A stretch of DNA of 64,000 nt, from positions 3,676,019 through 3,740,018 of the forward strand of contig CM049306.1 of assembly GCA_026874595.1 (NCBI GenBank), in the 5' to 3' direction. The number at the start of each line of letters is the position of its first letter. The stretch's first letter is position 1. The notes under the pieces were generated by a model, which saw only the letters and a list, made by a program, of their open reading frames with translations, ran no database searches and was not told the origin of the DNA. Shown here one piece after another: positions 43,574-57,593 of this stretch. This DNA is from Sipunculus nudus. Lineage: Eukaryota > Annelida > Sipuncula > Golfingiida > Sipunculidae. A program made the position numbers and the translations under genes.

Positions 43574-46423
43574 CTTTTTCATGTTTTCTCGTTTGGGGGT
43601 GATTCAAATGATTCCCTCAGATCCTGACCTTCAATAAAATGGCAATCTCAGACCATAACAATCAGTCAGACCATTTGAGATCGGCCATATTTGAGTAGTA
43701 TAACATACTTGGTCAGATTCAAGATACATCGTCGGTACTAACTTGGGCACGAACTACAAATACTAACGATTATGCGAACACCATTTCATAATATATTAGA
43801 AATTTTATATAAAACATAAACAAGCTTTATCATGGTAAGCAACATAATGTGAACCAGGAATAGTAAGGTTCATGTTAAAATGAAAGTGGGCCATATGAAA
43901 CAATTCTGCGAAGTTAAAGGATACAGGAATAATCAAAGATTTTAAGTAAAAAAATGTACATTTAAATTAACTTATACGTATCCCTAATAACATTTCTTGT
44001 CTTTATCATTATTGGTCTTTATTTTATCCACAAAAAGAAGTTTTTGCGGATACTATGTATTTTGCGGGGGTTCTGTCGCCGCCGCCGTCGTTTCCGGACA
44101 ACTCCTCTGAGACCCTTAGACCTAGCCCTGCTATGGCGTTAGTATTTTTGTTTGCTACTACAAATTCGTAAATAATACGTGATTCCATGCACCGATACAC
44201 GTAGCTTAGTGCTTACTCTTATAAGTAATGCCCTGTAAGCTTGGCTGGTGAATCCCTGCTATTAGCATATCAGTGCGTCACAAGGCTCTTTCACAACCTG
44301 GCGATATCCTCTTATTTGCATATTACTACGTCAAGCTTTTTGTGCAGAAGCAAAATCAACAGATCCAATTATGCGCTTGTGCTTGGTCACATTTGCAGCG
44401 AAATCATGTATTCAGGGAAGCTGGACACGTCGCAGTGCTTGCAAATAATTTACCAGTATCAATCAGAGTTTCTTCACTTACCTACATGATTAAAGTTTGT
44501 TGCCCTCCGATGTGTTTGCTCTTATAACTAACGCCCTGTCAGCTTCGGGGGCGGGGGGGAATCCCTGCTATTTGCATATCAGATCGTCAATAGGCTCTTT
44601 GGCGTCCTGGCGATATCCTCTCATTTGCATATTACTACTTCACGCTTTTTGTGCAGAAGGTCAGGCAATCAACAGATCCAAACACACGCATTTTCTTGGC
44701 CACATTGATTTGCAGAAAAATCACGTATTCAGGGAAGCTGGACATGTCGCACTGCTTGCAAATAACTGTATCCGCAGACAAGTCGGGATACTATGGTTTA
44801 AGCACGGTCGCCGTATGTACGCGATAACTAATAAAATAGTTCACGGATCTTTACCAAACTTGACATGTGCATAGATATGGATAAGAGGACAAAGCCTATT
44901 TAAATGGGGTCATAATCTTAACTAGGAGAGTGACCTTGACTTTGAATAGATCCATTTTTGGGGAAAATCACACTAATTTTAAAATATCTAAAAAAGTCTT
45001 GCATGGATTAATCCAAAAATCAACTTGACCGGAGGTCTTGGATAGTGTTGTCATGTTTCGGAAACTGGTGGCGCCACCTAGTATCCTTTTCTTGTTTTCA
45101 TGCCGTTTAATACCCCCATCATTACCACTTAATAGTACTGTGAGCATAATAAGTAAAAAACTAATGAACAGATTTCTTTCACGTTATGCATATACATAAA
45201 AATGGGTTATGGGATGATGTATATTTTAATGTCGTGACCTTTCATATGAGAGTAGCCTTAACCTGAATATTGCCATATATGGTGAAAGTCACACAAAATC
45301 ATAAATATCTCAATAAGGGATGCATGGATTGGTCCAAAAATCAAATTGACCGAAGATCTTGGATAGCTTTGTCATGTGCGGAAGACAGGTGGCGCCACCT
45401 TCTGTCTTTTACTTGTTTTCGCGCCTTTTAATACCCCAACATTGCCACTTGACAGTACTGTGAGCATTATAAGTCTAAAACTAATGGACAGATTGGGCTG
45501 AAATTATGCATGTCCATTGATCCGACTACTCCATCTTTTACTCAAGATTGGTGGTGCCATCTATAGTCTTTTTGCCGTGGTATCAATCTGTACATATGCT
45601 TAGGATGAAAATTGCTCATATCCCCGGTGTTGTTCAAGCTATTGGTATGAAATTTGGCATGTCCATCCATCTTTGAAAGTTTTCTCGTAAACCAGACGGT
45701 TGGCGCCACCTACCTTCCTTTTTTTTGTAGAATAAATTCATGCCCTTTTCTGAAGAGTGATTTGCCCTATTGGCCTGAAATTGTGCATATCCATAGATAT
45801 CTGCAATCGTTTTGCCGTGGCGTCTATCATCTGTCTTGCTGATATCTCCGGAGTGGTTCAAGGTATTGGTCTGAAATTTGGCATGTCTATCCACCTTTGA
45901 AAATTTTCTACTAAACCAGAGAGGTGACGCTACCTACCTTCCCGATTCCGTAGAATAAATTAATGCTTTTTTTTCTTAGGAGTGGTGTGCCGTATTGGTC
46001 TGAAACTTTGCATGTCCATAGATCTTGGCCTCCTCCACCTTGTACTCAAGACTAGTGGAGCCATCTGCCATTTTTTTCATGTGGTGTTCATCTGTCCATT
46101 TGTTATAGGTATAAATTGCTCAAATCCGAGGAGTCGTTCAATGTGTTGGTCTCCAATTTGGCATGTACATCGAGCTTGGAGAGTTCTTCTCTCAGAGTAT
46201 CTTCACTTACTATAAAGTTTGTTGCCCTCGGAAATGTTAAAGTAAGAGTTTTAGGTGGACCCTTATGAAAAAGCCGTGTATGGTTCCGAATAGGGGGAAC
46301 ATTCGGAATCGTATAAGTGACTTATAATGCGGTGTCATCATCAGATAATTACCTTTTCGTTGCCTTTGGATATTTTATAAAACTTCTGAAAGGTACTCTG
46401 TAGTTGTGTGAACAAATAGCGCT

Positions 46424-47180
46424 AGAAACCTTGGGTAGTGTTTGACCAAGGGCTTTGCCTTGACAAACATGTAAATAATATTTGTAGTTTGGCTTTTTAC
46501 CACCTGCGTAATATAGCTAGGATAAAGGGTTTCCTAACTCAAGATTCACTAATGACATTTATTTATGCGTTCATCAGTTCAAGGATTGACTGTTCCAACT
46601 CTTTGCTATGTGGTCTTCCTAGCAAGTTACTGGAGCGGCTACAGAGAGTGTCGAATGCAGCTGCTAGGCTTGTAACTGGTGCCAAGAAGCGCGACCACAT
46701 CACACCAATACTTAAAGAACTCCATTGGCTCCCGGTGCGACAGCGCATTGATTTTAACATTTTATTATTAGTATACAAAGCCATAAATGGTCACATAAGG
46801 AACCTCTTAACTTTTTATGTTCCAGTCAGGCAGCTTAGGTCATCTGACCAAGGGATTTTAGTGATTCTTAAAGCACGAAGTGAGATGTGTCGTTCGAGAG
46901 CTTTCTCAGCTGTGGCACCAAGGTTATGGAATGAACTTCCGCACTCAATCAGAGCTTCACTATCTTTAGCTTCTTTTAGAAGAAATCTTAAAACTTACCT
47001 TTTTATATTAGCTTTTGGTAGTTCTTAGAAATTAGGGTTTTCTTTTAGGAATCTTTGCTTAAGTAGGAATCTACATTTTATGTTTTAGTAAAACTGTGCT
47101 TTGTGTTTTGTAAAGCGATTTTGATAACTATTTTGTTGAATTAGCGCTGTATAAATTAAATATATTATATTATATTATAT
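46424..47180 (+). pseudogene. L2/CR1-like retrotransposon tail, U3
   Basis: Copy of the U1 relic; open stretch 46438-47028. Confidence 0.88.
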
Positions 47181-49356
47181 GATACAATGTACATCTTAGT
47201 TGCTTACACATCCTAAATCAAGAGAATTAATTTTAACATCGAGAAGAAGTCGCCATGATTGTATGAACTGCATTACAGTCTATGCTACGAGATTTAGACT
47301 GCCCCCCTGCTCCGATATTATCGCAGTTGGAACTGGAAAAAAATGGGCGTTAATAGGGGACCGTGAAGAGTACCAGTTGATCAACGTTAGCTCACAACAA
47401 GTTAATAAAGTTTGTAATGGTTTATTCAGGGCGGGCTTATAAGGATCTTAGGGGATAATGTATTACAGATGTCTCTTTAATTGTATGCAGCAATCTTACA
47501 TGTGTATGTGCAGCGCTAGCATGGCCGTTGCTATGGCGGCATAGCCCGGCCCACGCGTGGGGTCTGACGTGTAAACACAGCAGTCATGCTAGTCTGGGGC
47601 TTTCGGGAAATGGAAAGTTCTCGGCTTGAGGTGAAAAGTTATTAATAAGGGGCTTTGTTTAGAACCAGGAGAGATAGGTGAGATATATTCCAGCGGACAC
47701 AGAAGAGTGTAAGTCAGTTTGTGGAGGTCTTCCTATAATTGCGGCAGTTATAGCTTTTCTTCGAATTTATAACGAATTTTAATTAGTCTTCAGTTTGCCT
47801 CTGGGATCACTACCCGAACTTCACTTTTGGATAACAACAAATTGATTTTGTGATTGAACTGGACTGTTATTCCTGAGAAGATTTATGTGAACTGTTCATC
47901 TGGATTATATGCTTTAAAGTACCTGTTGTCGCCGTGACAGTGGTGGTTTCCAGGTGCTGTAGACTTTATTTATATACTTGTATTGATTTGCTGTTGTACT
48001 GTTGTTATACTGTGAAATTGTATTGATTTAGTGTATTGTAATGTTAAGATTGTTTTAAGAATAAATTATAATTATTTGTTAAGAAAAACCACTGACTACT
48101 TTATTTTTTCCCCTAGACATTTTACGCTACCTAGCATTACAGAATCTGATTTTGTTTTATCTCAAAAACCAAATTTATGCTCATCACAACTACGTGATCT
48201 GTTGATATTTGGTTCCGTAACGAAAGGTTCATTAAAATATTAAGGGAAGAATGTGGTAATGGGGCCAGAAAGACTAATTTACTATCAAAGACACGCAAGG
48301 ATGTGTTTTGATGTTTATATTTAGCACTTATAGAGTTGTTTGATGCCTTCTACAATTTCACCAATACAACACCTGTACAGATCGGGGCGACAACTGTGAA
48401 CTTATTACAGTTCTGGATTCCGCAACAAGAAAAGCGCGAGTCGTTCATATTTCAAACAGTGGGTCTATGTACAGGTCTCGGTACGATATTCAGAAAAAAA
48501 CAAGTTGACAGAGATTTCATGTTATATGCTCGCGCTCCGAGAGTAAAAGCAGCTATGACATTCGAATAGGGGTGATATATGTGGTATGATAACACACGGT
48601 TTTAATGAACCTTGTTGGTTCTGGGAAAACCGCAATCAGTTCTGACGTCACTGGGAAAAACCTTAGTTCAGCGAGGCGATGGTGTGGCGCTGAAGACCCG
48701 TACTAACGGTACTTCGCCAGTCCATGAAATAATAAGGCCAGAGTGGCAGTACCGACACTTAGCGTTACAACACCGAGAGAGAACGTTTGATTTTTCTGTC
48801 AAAGGGAACAATTAAGTCTTTACCATTTCATGGACAGGCCCAGTCTACCTTGGACCAATCTTTCCAAAACCCGGCATAGTTATTCCCTCCCCTATATAGT
48901 TGTGCATGACAAAGACAGGTGGCGCCACCAACAATCCTTTCTGTGCAGTACGAGTCTGGGTGTCTCCATATCTCAAAAGTGGTTCTATGTATTAAGCTGA
49001 AATTTAGCATATTCATAGATCTTGGATCACTACACCTCGTGATCGAAACTCGTGGCGCTACCTTCAATCCTTTATGCGTATCTACCATCTTTGCATTAGC
49101 ATTCTGTTCGACTTAGTGATTGTTCAATTTACTTGGTTGGAATTGTGCATATCCATAGATCCTTGACACCTCCATCTCGTACACAAGACTGGTGGCGCCA
49201 TCTGCATTAGTTATTGTGTGGCTTCCATTCATACATTTGCTTTGGGCAAAAACTTCTCATATCTGAGGAGTGGTTCAAGGTATAAGTCTGAAAGTTGGCA
49301 TGTCAATCCATCTTAGAAAGTTTTCTCGTAAGCCAGACAAATGTTTGGAATACCAA

Positions 49357-49642
49357 AGGTTGTAGGCCAATCATATATTTTTGTCCAAAGTTCCTTGGTA
49401 TGATCACATTCATAGAATATATGTGTGATGGTTTCTTTCTTACTGTTGCAAAAAGTTCACTCTCTGTAATATCGGCTTTAGTCAAGAATAGTTTTAATGC
49501 AAGAATACGATGCACAATTTTATATTGAAAATACTAGTATCTTAGTTTGTAGAAATTGTTATGTTATCAATATTCTGAAAAGCTTCATGTATTTCATCTC
49601 TTGTGCACTCTTCTAAATCTCTTTGCCACATTAAATTACTAT
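49357..49642 (-). pseudogene. L1/Tx1-like zinc-finger tail relic, U3
   Basis: Copy of the U1 relic at 28530. Confidence 0.65.
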
Positions 49643-49688
49643 TTTAATCTATCTAATACTATTTTTATAGCATCAAAAGTTAGGTTTA

Positions 49689-49770
49689 CGCTGCCTGCAG
49701 GATTCGAACCTGAGCGGGCATAGCCCATTGGATTTCGAGTCCAACGCCTTAACCACTCGGCCAAGACTGC
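49689..49770 (-). tRNA. tRNA-Ser(CGA), U3
   Basis: Same sequence as the U1 copy. Confidence 0.92.
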
Positions 49771-50789
49771 ACATAGTTTCGGGGGAGACGTGATATATAA
49801 GTATGCGTATATATCAGTGGTGAATTGTATCCTTCAGCATTTTTTAGCTCAGCTGACTGAAAGTCTGTCTGTCCGTCCGTTTACAGGGCACAAATCATAA
49901 TCATTTGACCTGGAATCTTCTTACTTGACATCCAGGGAGGCTCATGAAAAATCTCTTTGGAAACCTGAAATCTCTCTGTTTCTCATATCCTCCGAGCTAT
50001 GGGGCTCAGAAGTAACCTATCCCCCACCCCCAATAATAAAAACATTGATACAAAAGCACCAGTATCTGAACAACTAATGCATTGATCACCATGATTCTTT
50101 GCATGTTTATTGGTCAAGGATTATTTTATCAGGTCCTGCAGAATGTTTTTTTTCTAATTTTAACACTTTGCTCTATTTGTGAGACCTTTCAAGATGCGGC
50201 CGTCCCTTAACAGGACATAAATCTTAACCCTTGGTCCGAGAATCTACAATCTTAACATCCCGGGACGTCGTGATAAATCTTCTTGAAACCTGAAATAAGA
50301 TCTCTGTTACCCATATTCTCCGAGCTATTGGGCTTGTAACTACCCCCCCCCCCCCCCGAAAAATTGAAAATTTGATACCATAGCAAGGCACAATTCATAA
50401 CCATTGGACCTAGAATTTCTTATTTGACATCCAGGGAGATCCCCTGAGAATTCTTCTTGGAAACCTGAAATTATGTCTCTGTTACGCATATCCTTTAAGT
50501 TATGGCGTTTATGGGCACCCCCCCCCCCCCGAATAATTGAAAATTTGATACCAAAGCAGGATACTGCCTGTGCCTGACCCAAGAAAAATAATGATGCATA
50601 GTAATCACCAAAAGCTTGCCAAAAGAAATACGTTTTTAAATTAGTTTTAAATGATACAAGAGTTGGAGATTATCTAAGTATAATGGGCTATGAAACGGAA
50701 GGAAACTTCCACCGACTTTCATATTACAATTTGGTACTTTAAGGAGATTTCCGCCAGCCGAGCGCAGCGTACGCAAAAGCCAAAGATTA

Positions 50790-50984
50790 TTATTTTTCCA
50801 GACAAATATGATGGAAGTAAGTCATGAAAATGGCACACAAAAACAGTAATTTGTATTGTATGCGGTACTTGACAGGAAGCCAATGGAGCTGTTTTAGCAG
50901 CGGCGTGACGTGGTCGGTCTTACGATTCTTAAGAATGAGACACGCAGCATTATTCTGGACCATCCGTAGATGAGGAAACGCCAT
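50790..50984 (-). pseudogene. Non-LTR RT tail relic (minus), U3
   Basis: Copy of the U1 relic at 29958. Confidence 0.8.
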
Positions 50985-51899
50985 TACATGGAGCCGACAT
51001 TATTATTAAACATGCAGTTACTATAAACGGAACATATATGCATGCTTGAGAGTTTATACTGTTGATGTTTCCAAAATTGGAATATCGACATACGAATTCA
51101 GATTCAATGATAGCTCAAGTTTTAATATACCTTTTTACCGAGGACAACATTAATGAAAATTGTTCTGGCCCTCATCGGGAAATACCTATCTTCAATGCGG
51201 AAAAAATAAAGAGGTTCCATCTGGAAAATTATATAAGTGAACCTGTACAAATAAACAGAATATAAATGTATTTTTTATTTGGTGAATGGTGAATCAAATG
51301 AACACAAAGCTTGTGTCTTGACATCAAACTCTGTTAATTAACATTTTTTCCCCAGCAATGGCTGGATAGATTCTCACTAACATTTCGATATATGTGTATG
51401 TGGCAGAAGAGTTATTTGTCAGGTTCTGTTAGCTTTACGAAGACCGAGTGCACGTGCACTCCCTCAAGGACGCACCTCAGCTGGTAGGCCAAGCTGTCGG
51501 GCCCTGATAGTCAACAGCGGCAGAGCCGGGTGTATTACGCCGGTAAGGAAGGGGATATGTCCAAAAATACTGCAGCTCGGTTGCTGATGATCGTCCGGAG
51601 GAACCTGACCAGCTGTGTTCCCAGCGGGGACATCGAGCCAACAAGTGCCGGACGTTGACCCATCAGTCAGCAGGGCCAGGGAAACTAAACAACTCCAGAA
51701 GAATAAGGGCCCAATCTTTAGGGTAAAATGTAAGCAGTGTCCATTGTACAGGAAATGAAGGTTGGGGAGGAAATAATTTTATTTTATATATACTTCAAAT
51801 TCAAGTTCTGGTGTAACAAGAGAAATAAAAAGTTGGGATGAGGATAATTGTCGTTTAAAATCTTTATCATATCTGCCAGTTAAATTTTGTTCCAAATCA

Positions 51900-52238
51900 G
51901 TGATAGCCTTGTGTGATACAGATAGCAGTATAAATATTATGTCAAGCTCATATTTCAATACTTTGCCAAGAAATGTAAGAACCTCACTAATGCCAAGCTC
52001 ATATGATACAGTTACAGTAGTAAACAACCAAGCTGTATATATTTTGGGCTCAGATAGGGTGAAACTTAAATTTTCTTTTGGAAAACAGAGCATTTATGTA
52101 TATATCTTAAAAGAATCATCCCATCCATTTATTTTGGGGTCAGAATACATGCAAAAGAGGGGATTTGTCATAGATTATAGGGACAATAGTATCAGGTTGA
52201 TTAAAGCCAAGCTCAGATATAATAAACAGGAACCCTAG
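51900..52238 (+). pseudogene. Aspartic protease relic, U3
   Basis: Copy of the U1 relic at 31068. Confidence 0.7.
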
Positions 52239-53586
52239 TAGGGGGTAAACTTCCGAAATATATTACCACAGGTTTACAGGACGTGTACTGTGAACAACAC
52301 CAAGCATAACTTAATGGTAGCCATGTTTGTAGCTACTGTACACAATAATGTAATACGATATATACATACTAATTATATATACATACATACATACATATTA
52401 TATATAGGAGCTTCAGTTCAATATATAGGAAAATTTTTATATGAAATTGTCTTTAGATCAGTATTGTAGTTAGAAATGTGAACCTAAAGTATATCCATAT
52501 GGACATATTTAGTGAATTAAGAAGAAAAAAAACTTTACTATTACCACGTGGATGGACTTTTTCATGACTGGTGAGAAAAAGTGAGCAAGAATACATGGAT
52601 ATATATGTGAAATTCACGTGGAGCTCATTCCCCCGTTCCCCTGGATCCCAAGGAACGTAACAAGCCATCTATACATCTGAGGCCTGATTGGCAACGCGAC
52701 GATTGGCCAAGGTGTTCCAAATGCTCCATCAAGCAGTCAACATCTGGCGAAACGTGTTCCTGAATCGATGAGAGTGCCTTGGTCGAATAGACTATACTAT
52801 AGATATAGATCCTAGGACCAGTGCTTAGATTAGGCCTACTTTTTGACCATGTTTAGCAGGGCCGGATACAGAGAGGGGGTTTGGTCTGAGGGTTTGACCC
52901 CCTACCCACTTACATACCTTAAAATATGTTTTTCTACAAACCTCAGAACATAATAAAATACACTTATTTCAGTCGTACTATGTAATTTAAAGTAAATTAC
53001 CTCCTATTAGGTCATTACTTGACATATAGAAATTGTTTTCTAAAAGCATGTTTTGTTCATCTTTCATATATATATGAATTAGCCCCAAGCAAATCCTGGA
53101 CCCGAAAGAAATCCCGGACCCGGCCTTGTGTAGGCAAGGCGGGGGGCACCGTTGTGGGAGGGGTCTATCTCTCCCAGGGTATTTGAAAGTGTCAATTATC
53201 ATTGAATGAACAGAATAATTGAGACATATAGAAGCCGAGCAGAATGGAATTTAGTAGCTTACAGTTATAGTATATATTCTGTTTTAAAACATATCAGTAT
53301 TCCAAGTGTAACAATTAGAAGAAGTGAACTCTATCAGTGAACTTTATCTAACTATTGAATAGATCTCGATCAACAGGTAAAACGCATCTGATCTATCTTT
53401 TAGCACCTGTCAGTTTTCCTGCCTACTCTTAGTCTAACGGGTTACTTAAACAGACTTATTTTTAAAGCAGTGGCTAAATAGGTAGGTTTTGTAAGTCGTA
53501 ATGAAAAGCCTTTTTTGATTGGTTAAGTGTATCGTTTAGTTTTCACTATAGAATACTACGGCTGTGCTTTTGTTGGGGGAAAAAAT

Positions 53587-53675
53587 TCCCGCGAACCGGA
53601 ATCGAACCAGTGACCTAAGGATATCTGTAATCGTCCCACTACAGTCCTCCGCTTTACCAGCTGAGCTATCACGGG
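53587..53675 (-). tRNA. tRNA-Tyr(GTA) with 16-nt intron, U3
   Basis: Identical to the U1 copy. Confidence 0.96.
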
Positions 53676-53827
53676 ATGTGGGACAGCAGAGGTAACAACA
53701 ATGAATCCCTCCAAAAGTGGTTGTTCACATACCACGTCACGCATGTATTGATTGCACAGACCTTCTCTCGCGTACTTTGGACAACATTGATATGACACTT
53801 CGCTACGAGAGAACGATGTGCATAGCA

Positions 53828-53909
53828 GACGAGGTGGCCGAGTGGTTAAGGCGTTGGACTGCTAATCCACTGGGCTCTGCCCGCGTAGGTTCGAATCCCA
53901 TCCTCGTCG
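53828..53909 (+). tRNA. tRNA-Ser(GCT), U4
   Basis: Identical to the U2 copy. Confidence 0.95.
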
Positions 53910-53914
53910 CTCCT

Positions 53915-53986
53915 GGGGATGTAGCTCAGTGGTAGAGCGCACGCTTTGCATGTGTGAGGCCCCGGGTTCAATCCCCGGCATCTCCA
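53915..53986 (+). tRNA. tRNA-Ala(TGC), U4
   Basis: Identical to the U1 copy; 5 bp after tRNA-Ser(GCT), followed by T5. Confidence 0.95.
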
Positions 53987-56836
53987 CTTTTTCATGTTTT
54001 CTCGTTTGGGGGTGATTCAAATGATTCCCTCAGATCCTGACCTTCAATAAAATGGCAATCTCAGACCATAACAATCAGTCAGACCATTTGAGATCGGCCA
54101 TATTTGAGTAGTATAACATACTTGGTCAGATTCAAGATACATCGTCGGTACTAACTTGGGCACGAACTACAAATACTAACGATTATGCGAACACCATTTC
54201 ATAATATATTAGAAATTTTATATAAAACATAAACAAGCTTTATCATGGTAAGCAACATAATGTGAACCAGGAATAGTAAGGTTCATGTTAAAATGAAAGT
54301 GGGCCATATGAAACAATTCTGCGAAGTTAAAGGATACAGGAATAATCAAAGATTTTAAGTAAAAAAATGTACATTTAAATTAACTTATACGTATCCCTAA
54401 TAACATTTCTTGTCTTTATCATTATTGGTCTTTATTTTATCCACAAAAAGAAGTTTTTGCGGATACTATGTATTTTGCGGGGGTTCTGTCGCCGCCGCCG
54501 TCGTTTCCGGACAACTCCTCTGAGACCCTTAGACCTAGCCCTGCTATGGCGTTAGTATTTTTGTTTGCTACTACAAATTCGTAAATAATACGTGATTCCA
54601 TGCACCGATACACGTAGCTTAGTGCTTACTCTTATAAGTAATGCCCTGTAAGCTTGGCTGGTGAATCCCTGCTATTAGCATATCAGTGCGTCACAAGGCT
54701 CTTTCACAACCTGGCGATATCCTCTTATTTGCATATTACTACGTCAAGCTTTTTGTGCAGAAGCAAAATCAACAGATCCAATTATGCGCTTGTGCTTGGT
54801 CACATTTGCAGCGAAATCATGTATTCAGGGAAGCTGGACACGTCGCAGTGCTTGCAAATAATTTACCAGTATCAATCAGAGTTTCTTCACTTACCTACAT
54901 GATTAAAGTTTGTTGCCCTCCGATGTGTTTGCTCTTATAACTAACGCCCTGTCAGCTTCGGGGGCGGGGGGGAATCCCTGCTATTTGCATATCAGATCGT
55001 CAATAGGCTCTTTGGCGTCCTGGCGATATCCTCTCATTTGCATATTACTACTTCACGCTTTTTGTGCAGAAGGTCAGGCAATCAACAGATCCAAACACAC
55101 GCATTTTCTTGGCCACATTGATTTGCAGAAAAATCACGTATTCAGGGAAGCTGGACATGTCGCACTGCTTGCAAATAACTGTATCCGCAGACAAGTCGGG
55201 ATACTATGGTTTAAGCACGGTCGCCGTATGTACGCGATAACTAATAAAATAGTTCACGGATCTTTACCAAACTTGACATGTGCATAGATATGGATAAGAG
55301 GACAAAGCCTATTTAAATGGGGTCATAATCTTAACTAGGAGAGTGACCTTGACTTTGAATAGATCCATTTTTGGGGAAAATCACACTAATTTTAAAATAT
55401 CTAAAAAAGTCTTGCATGGATTAATCCAAAAATCAACTTGACCGGAGGTCTTGGATAGTGTTGTCATGTTTCGGAAACTGGTGGCGCCACCTAGTATCCT
55501 TTTCTTGTTTTCATGCCGTTTAATACCCCCATCATTACCACTTAATAGTACTGTGAGCATAATAAGTAAAAAACTAATGAACAGATTTCTTTCACGTTAT
55601 GCATATACATAAAAATGGGTTATGGGATGATGTATATTTTAATGTCGTGACCTTTCATATGAGAGTAGCCTTAACCTGAATATTGCCATATATGGTGAAA
55701 GTCACACAAAATCATAAATATCTCAATAAGGGATGCATGGATTGGTCCAAAAATCAAATTGACCGAAGATCTTGGATAGCTTTGTCATGTGCGGAAGACA
55801 GGTGGCGCCACCTTCTGTCTTTTACTTGTTTTCGCGCCTTTTAATACCCCAACATTGCCACTTGACAGTACTGTGAGCATTATAAGTCTAAAACTAATGG
55901 ACAGATTGGGCTGAAATTATGCATGTCCATTGATCCGACTACTCCATCTTTTACTCAAGATTGGTGGTGCCATCTATAGTCTTTTTGCCGTGGTATCAAT
56001 CTGTACATATGCTTAGGATGAAAATTGCTCATATCCCCGGTGTTGTTCAAGCTATTGGTATGAAATTTGGCATGTCCATCCATCTTTGAAAGTTTTCTCG
56101 TAAACCAGACGGTTGGCGCCACCTACCTTCCTTTTTTTTGTAGAATAAATTCATGCCCTTTTCTGAAGAGTGATTTGCCCTATTGGCCTGAAATTGTGCA
56201 TATCCATAGATATCTGCAATCGTTTTGCCGTGGCGTCTATCATCTGTCTTGCTGATATCTCCGGAGTGGTTCAAGGTATTGGTCTGAAATTTGGCATGTC
56301 TATCCACCTTTGAAAATTTTCTACTAAACCAGAGAGGTGACGCTACCTACCTTCCCGATTCCGTAGAATAAATTAATGCTTTTTTTTCTTAGGAGTGGTG
56401 TGCCGTATTGGTCTGAAACTTTGCATGTCCATAGATCTTGGCCTCCTCCACCTTGTACTCAAGACTAGTGGAGCCATCTGCCATTTTTTTCATGTGGTGT
56501 TCATCTGTCCATTTGTTATAGGTATAAATTGCTCATATCCGAGGAGTCGTTCAATGTGTTGGTCTCCAATTTGGCATGTACATCGAGCTTGGAGAGTTCT
56601 TCTCTCAGAGTATCTTCACTTACTATAAAGTTTGTTGCCCTCGGAAATGTTAAAGTAAGAGTTTTAGGTGGACCCTTATGAAAAAGCCGTGTATGGTTCC
56701 GAATAGGGGGAACATTCGGAATCGTATAAGTGACTTATAATGCGGTGTCATCATCAGATAATTACCTTTTCGTTGCCTTTGGATATTTTATAAAACTTCT
56801 GAAAGGTACTCTGTAGTTGTGTGAACAAATAGCGCT

Positions 56837-57593
56837 AGAAACCTTGGGTAGTGTTTGACCAAGGGCTTTGCCTTGACAAACATGTAAATAATATTTGTAG
56901 TTTGGCTTTTTACCACCTGCGTAATATAGCTAGGATAAAGGGTTTCCTAACTCAAGATTCACTAATGACATTTATTTATGCGTTCATCAGTTCAAGGATT
57001 GACTGTTCCAACTCTTTGCTATGTGGTCTTCCTAGCAAGTTACTGGAGCGGCTACAGAGAGTGTCGAATGCAGCTGCTAGGCTTGTAACTGGTGCCAAGA
57101 AGCGCGACCACATCACACCAATACTTAAAGAACTCCATTGGCTCCCGGTGCGACAGCGCATTGATTTTAACATTTTATTATTAGTATACAAAGCCATAAA
57201 TGGTCACATAAGGAACCTCTTAACTTTTTATGTTCCAGTCAGGCAGCTTAGGTCATCTGACCAAGGGATTTTAGTGATTCTTAAAGCACGAAGTGAGATG
57301 TGTCGTTCGAGAGCTTTCTCAGCTGTGGCACCAAGGTTATGGAATGAACTTCCGCACTCAATCAGAGCTTCACTATCTTTAGCTTCTTTTAGAAGAAATC
57401 TTAAAACTTACCTTTTTATATTAGCTTTTGGTAGTTCTTAGAAATTAGGGTTTTCTTTTAGGAATCTTTGCTTAAGTAGGAATCTACATTTTATGTTTTA
57501 GTAAAACTGTGCTTTGTGTTTTGTAAAGCGATTTTGATAACTATTTTGTTGAATTAGCGCTGTATAAATTAAATATATTATATTATATTATAT
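56837..57593 (+). pseudogene. L2/CR1-like retrotransposon tail, U4
   Basis: Copy of the U1 relic; open stretch 56851-57441. Confidence 0.88.

Larger units (their letters stand above)
43415..53827 (+). repeat. Array unit U3 (complete, 10413 bp)
   Basis: Closest to U1 and U4. One private substitution noted (A at about 46123, changing a Tyr codon to Asn in a non-coding frame). Poly-C tracts 15 and 13. Confidence 0.95.
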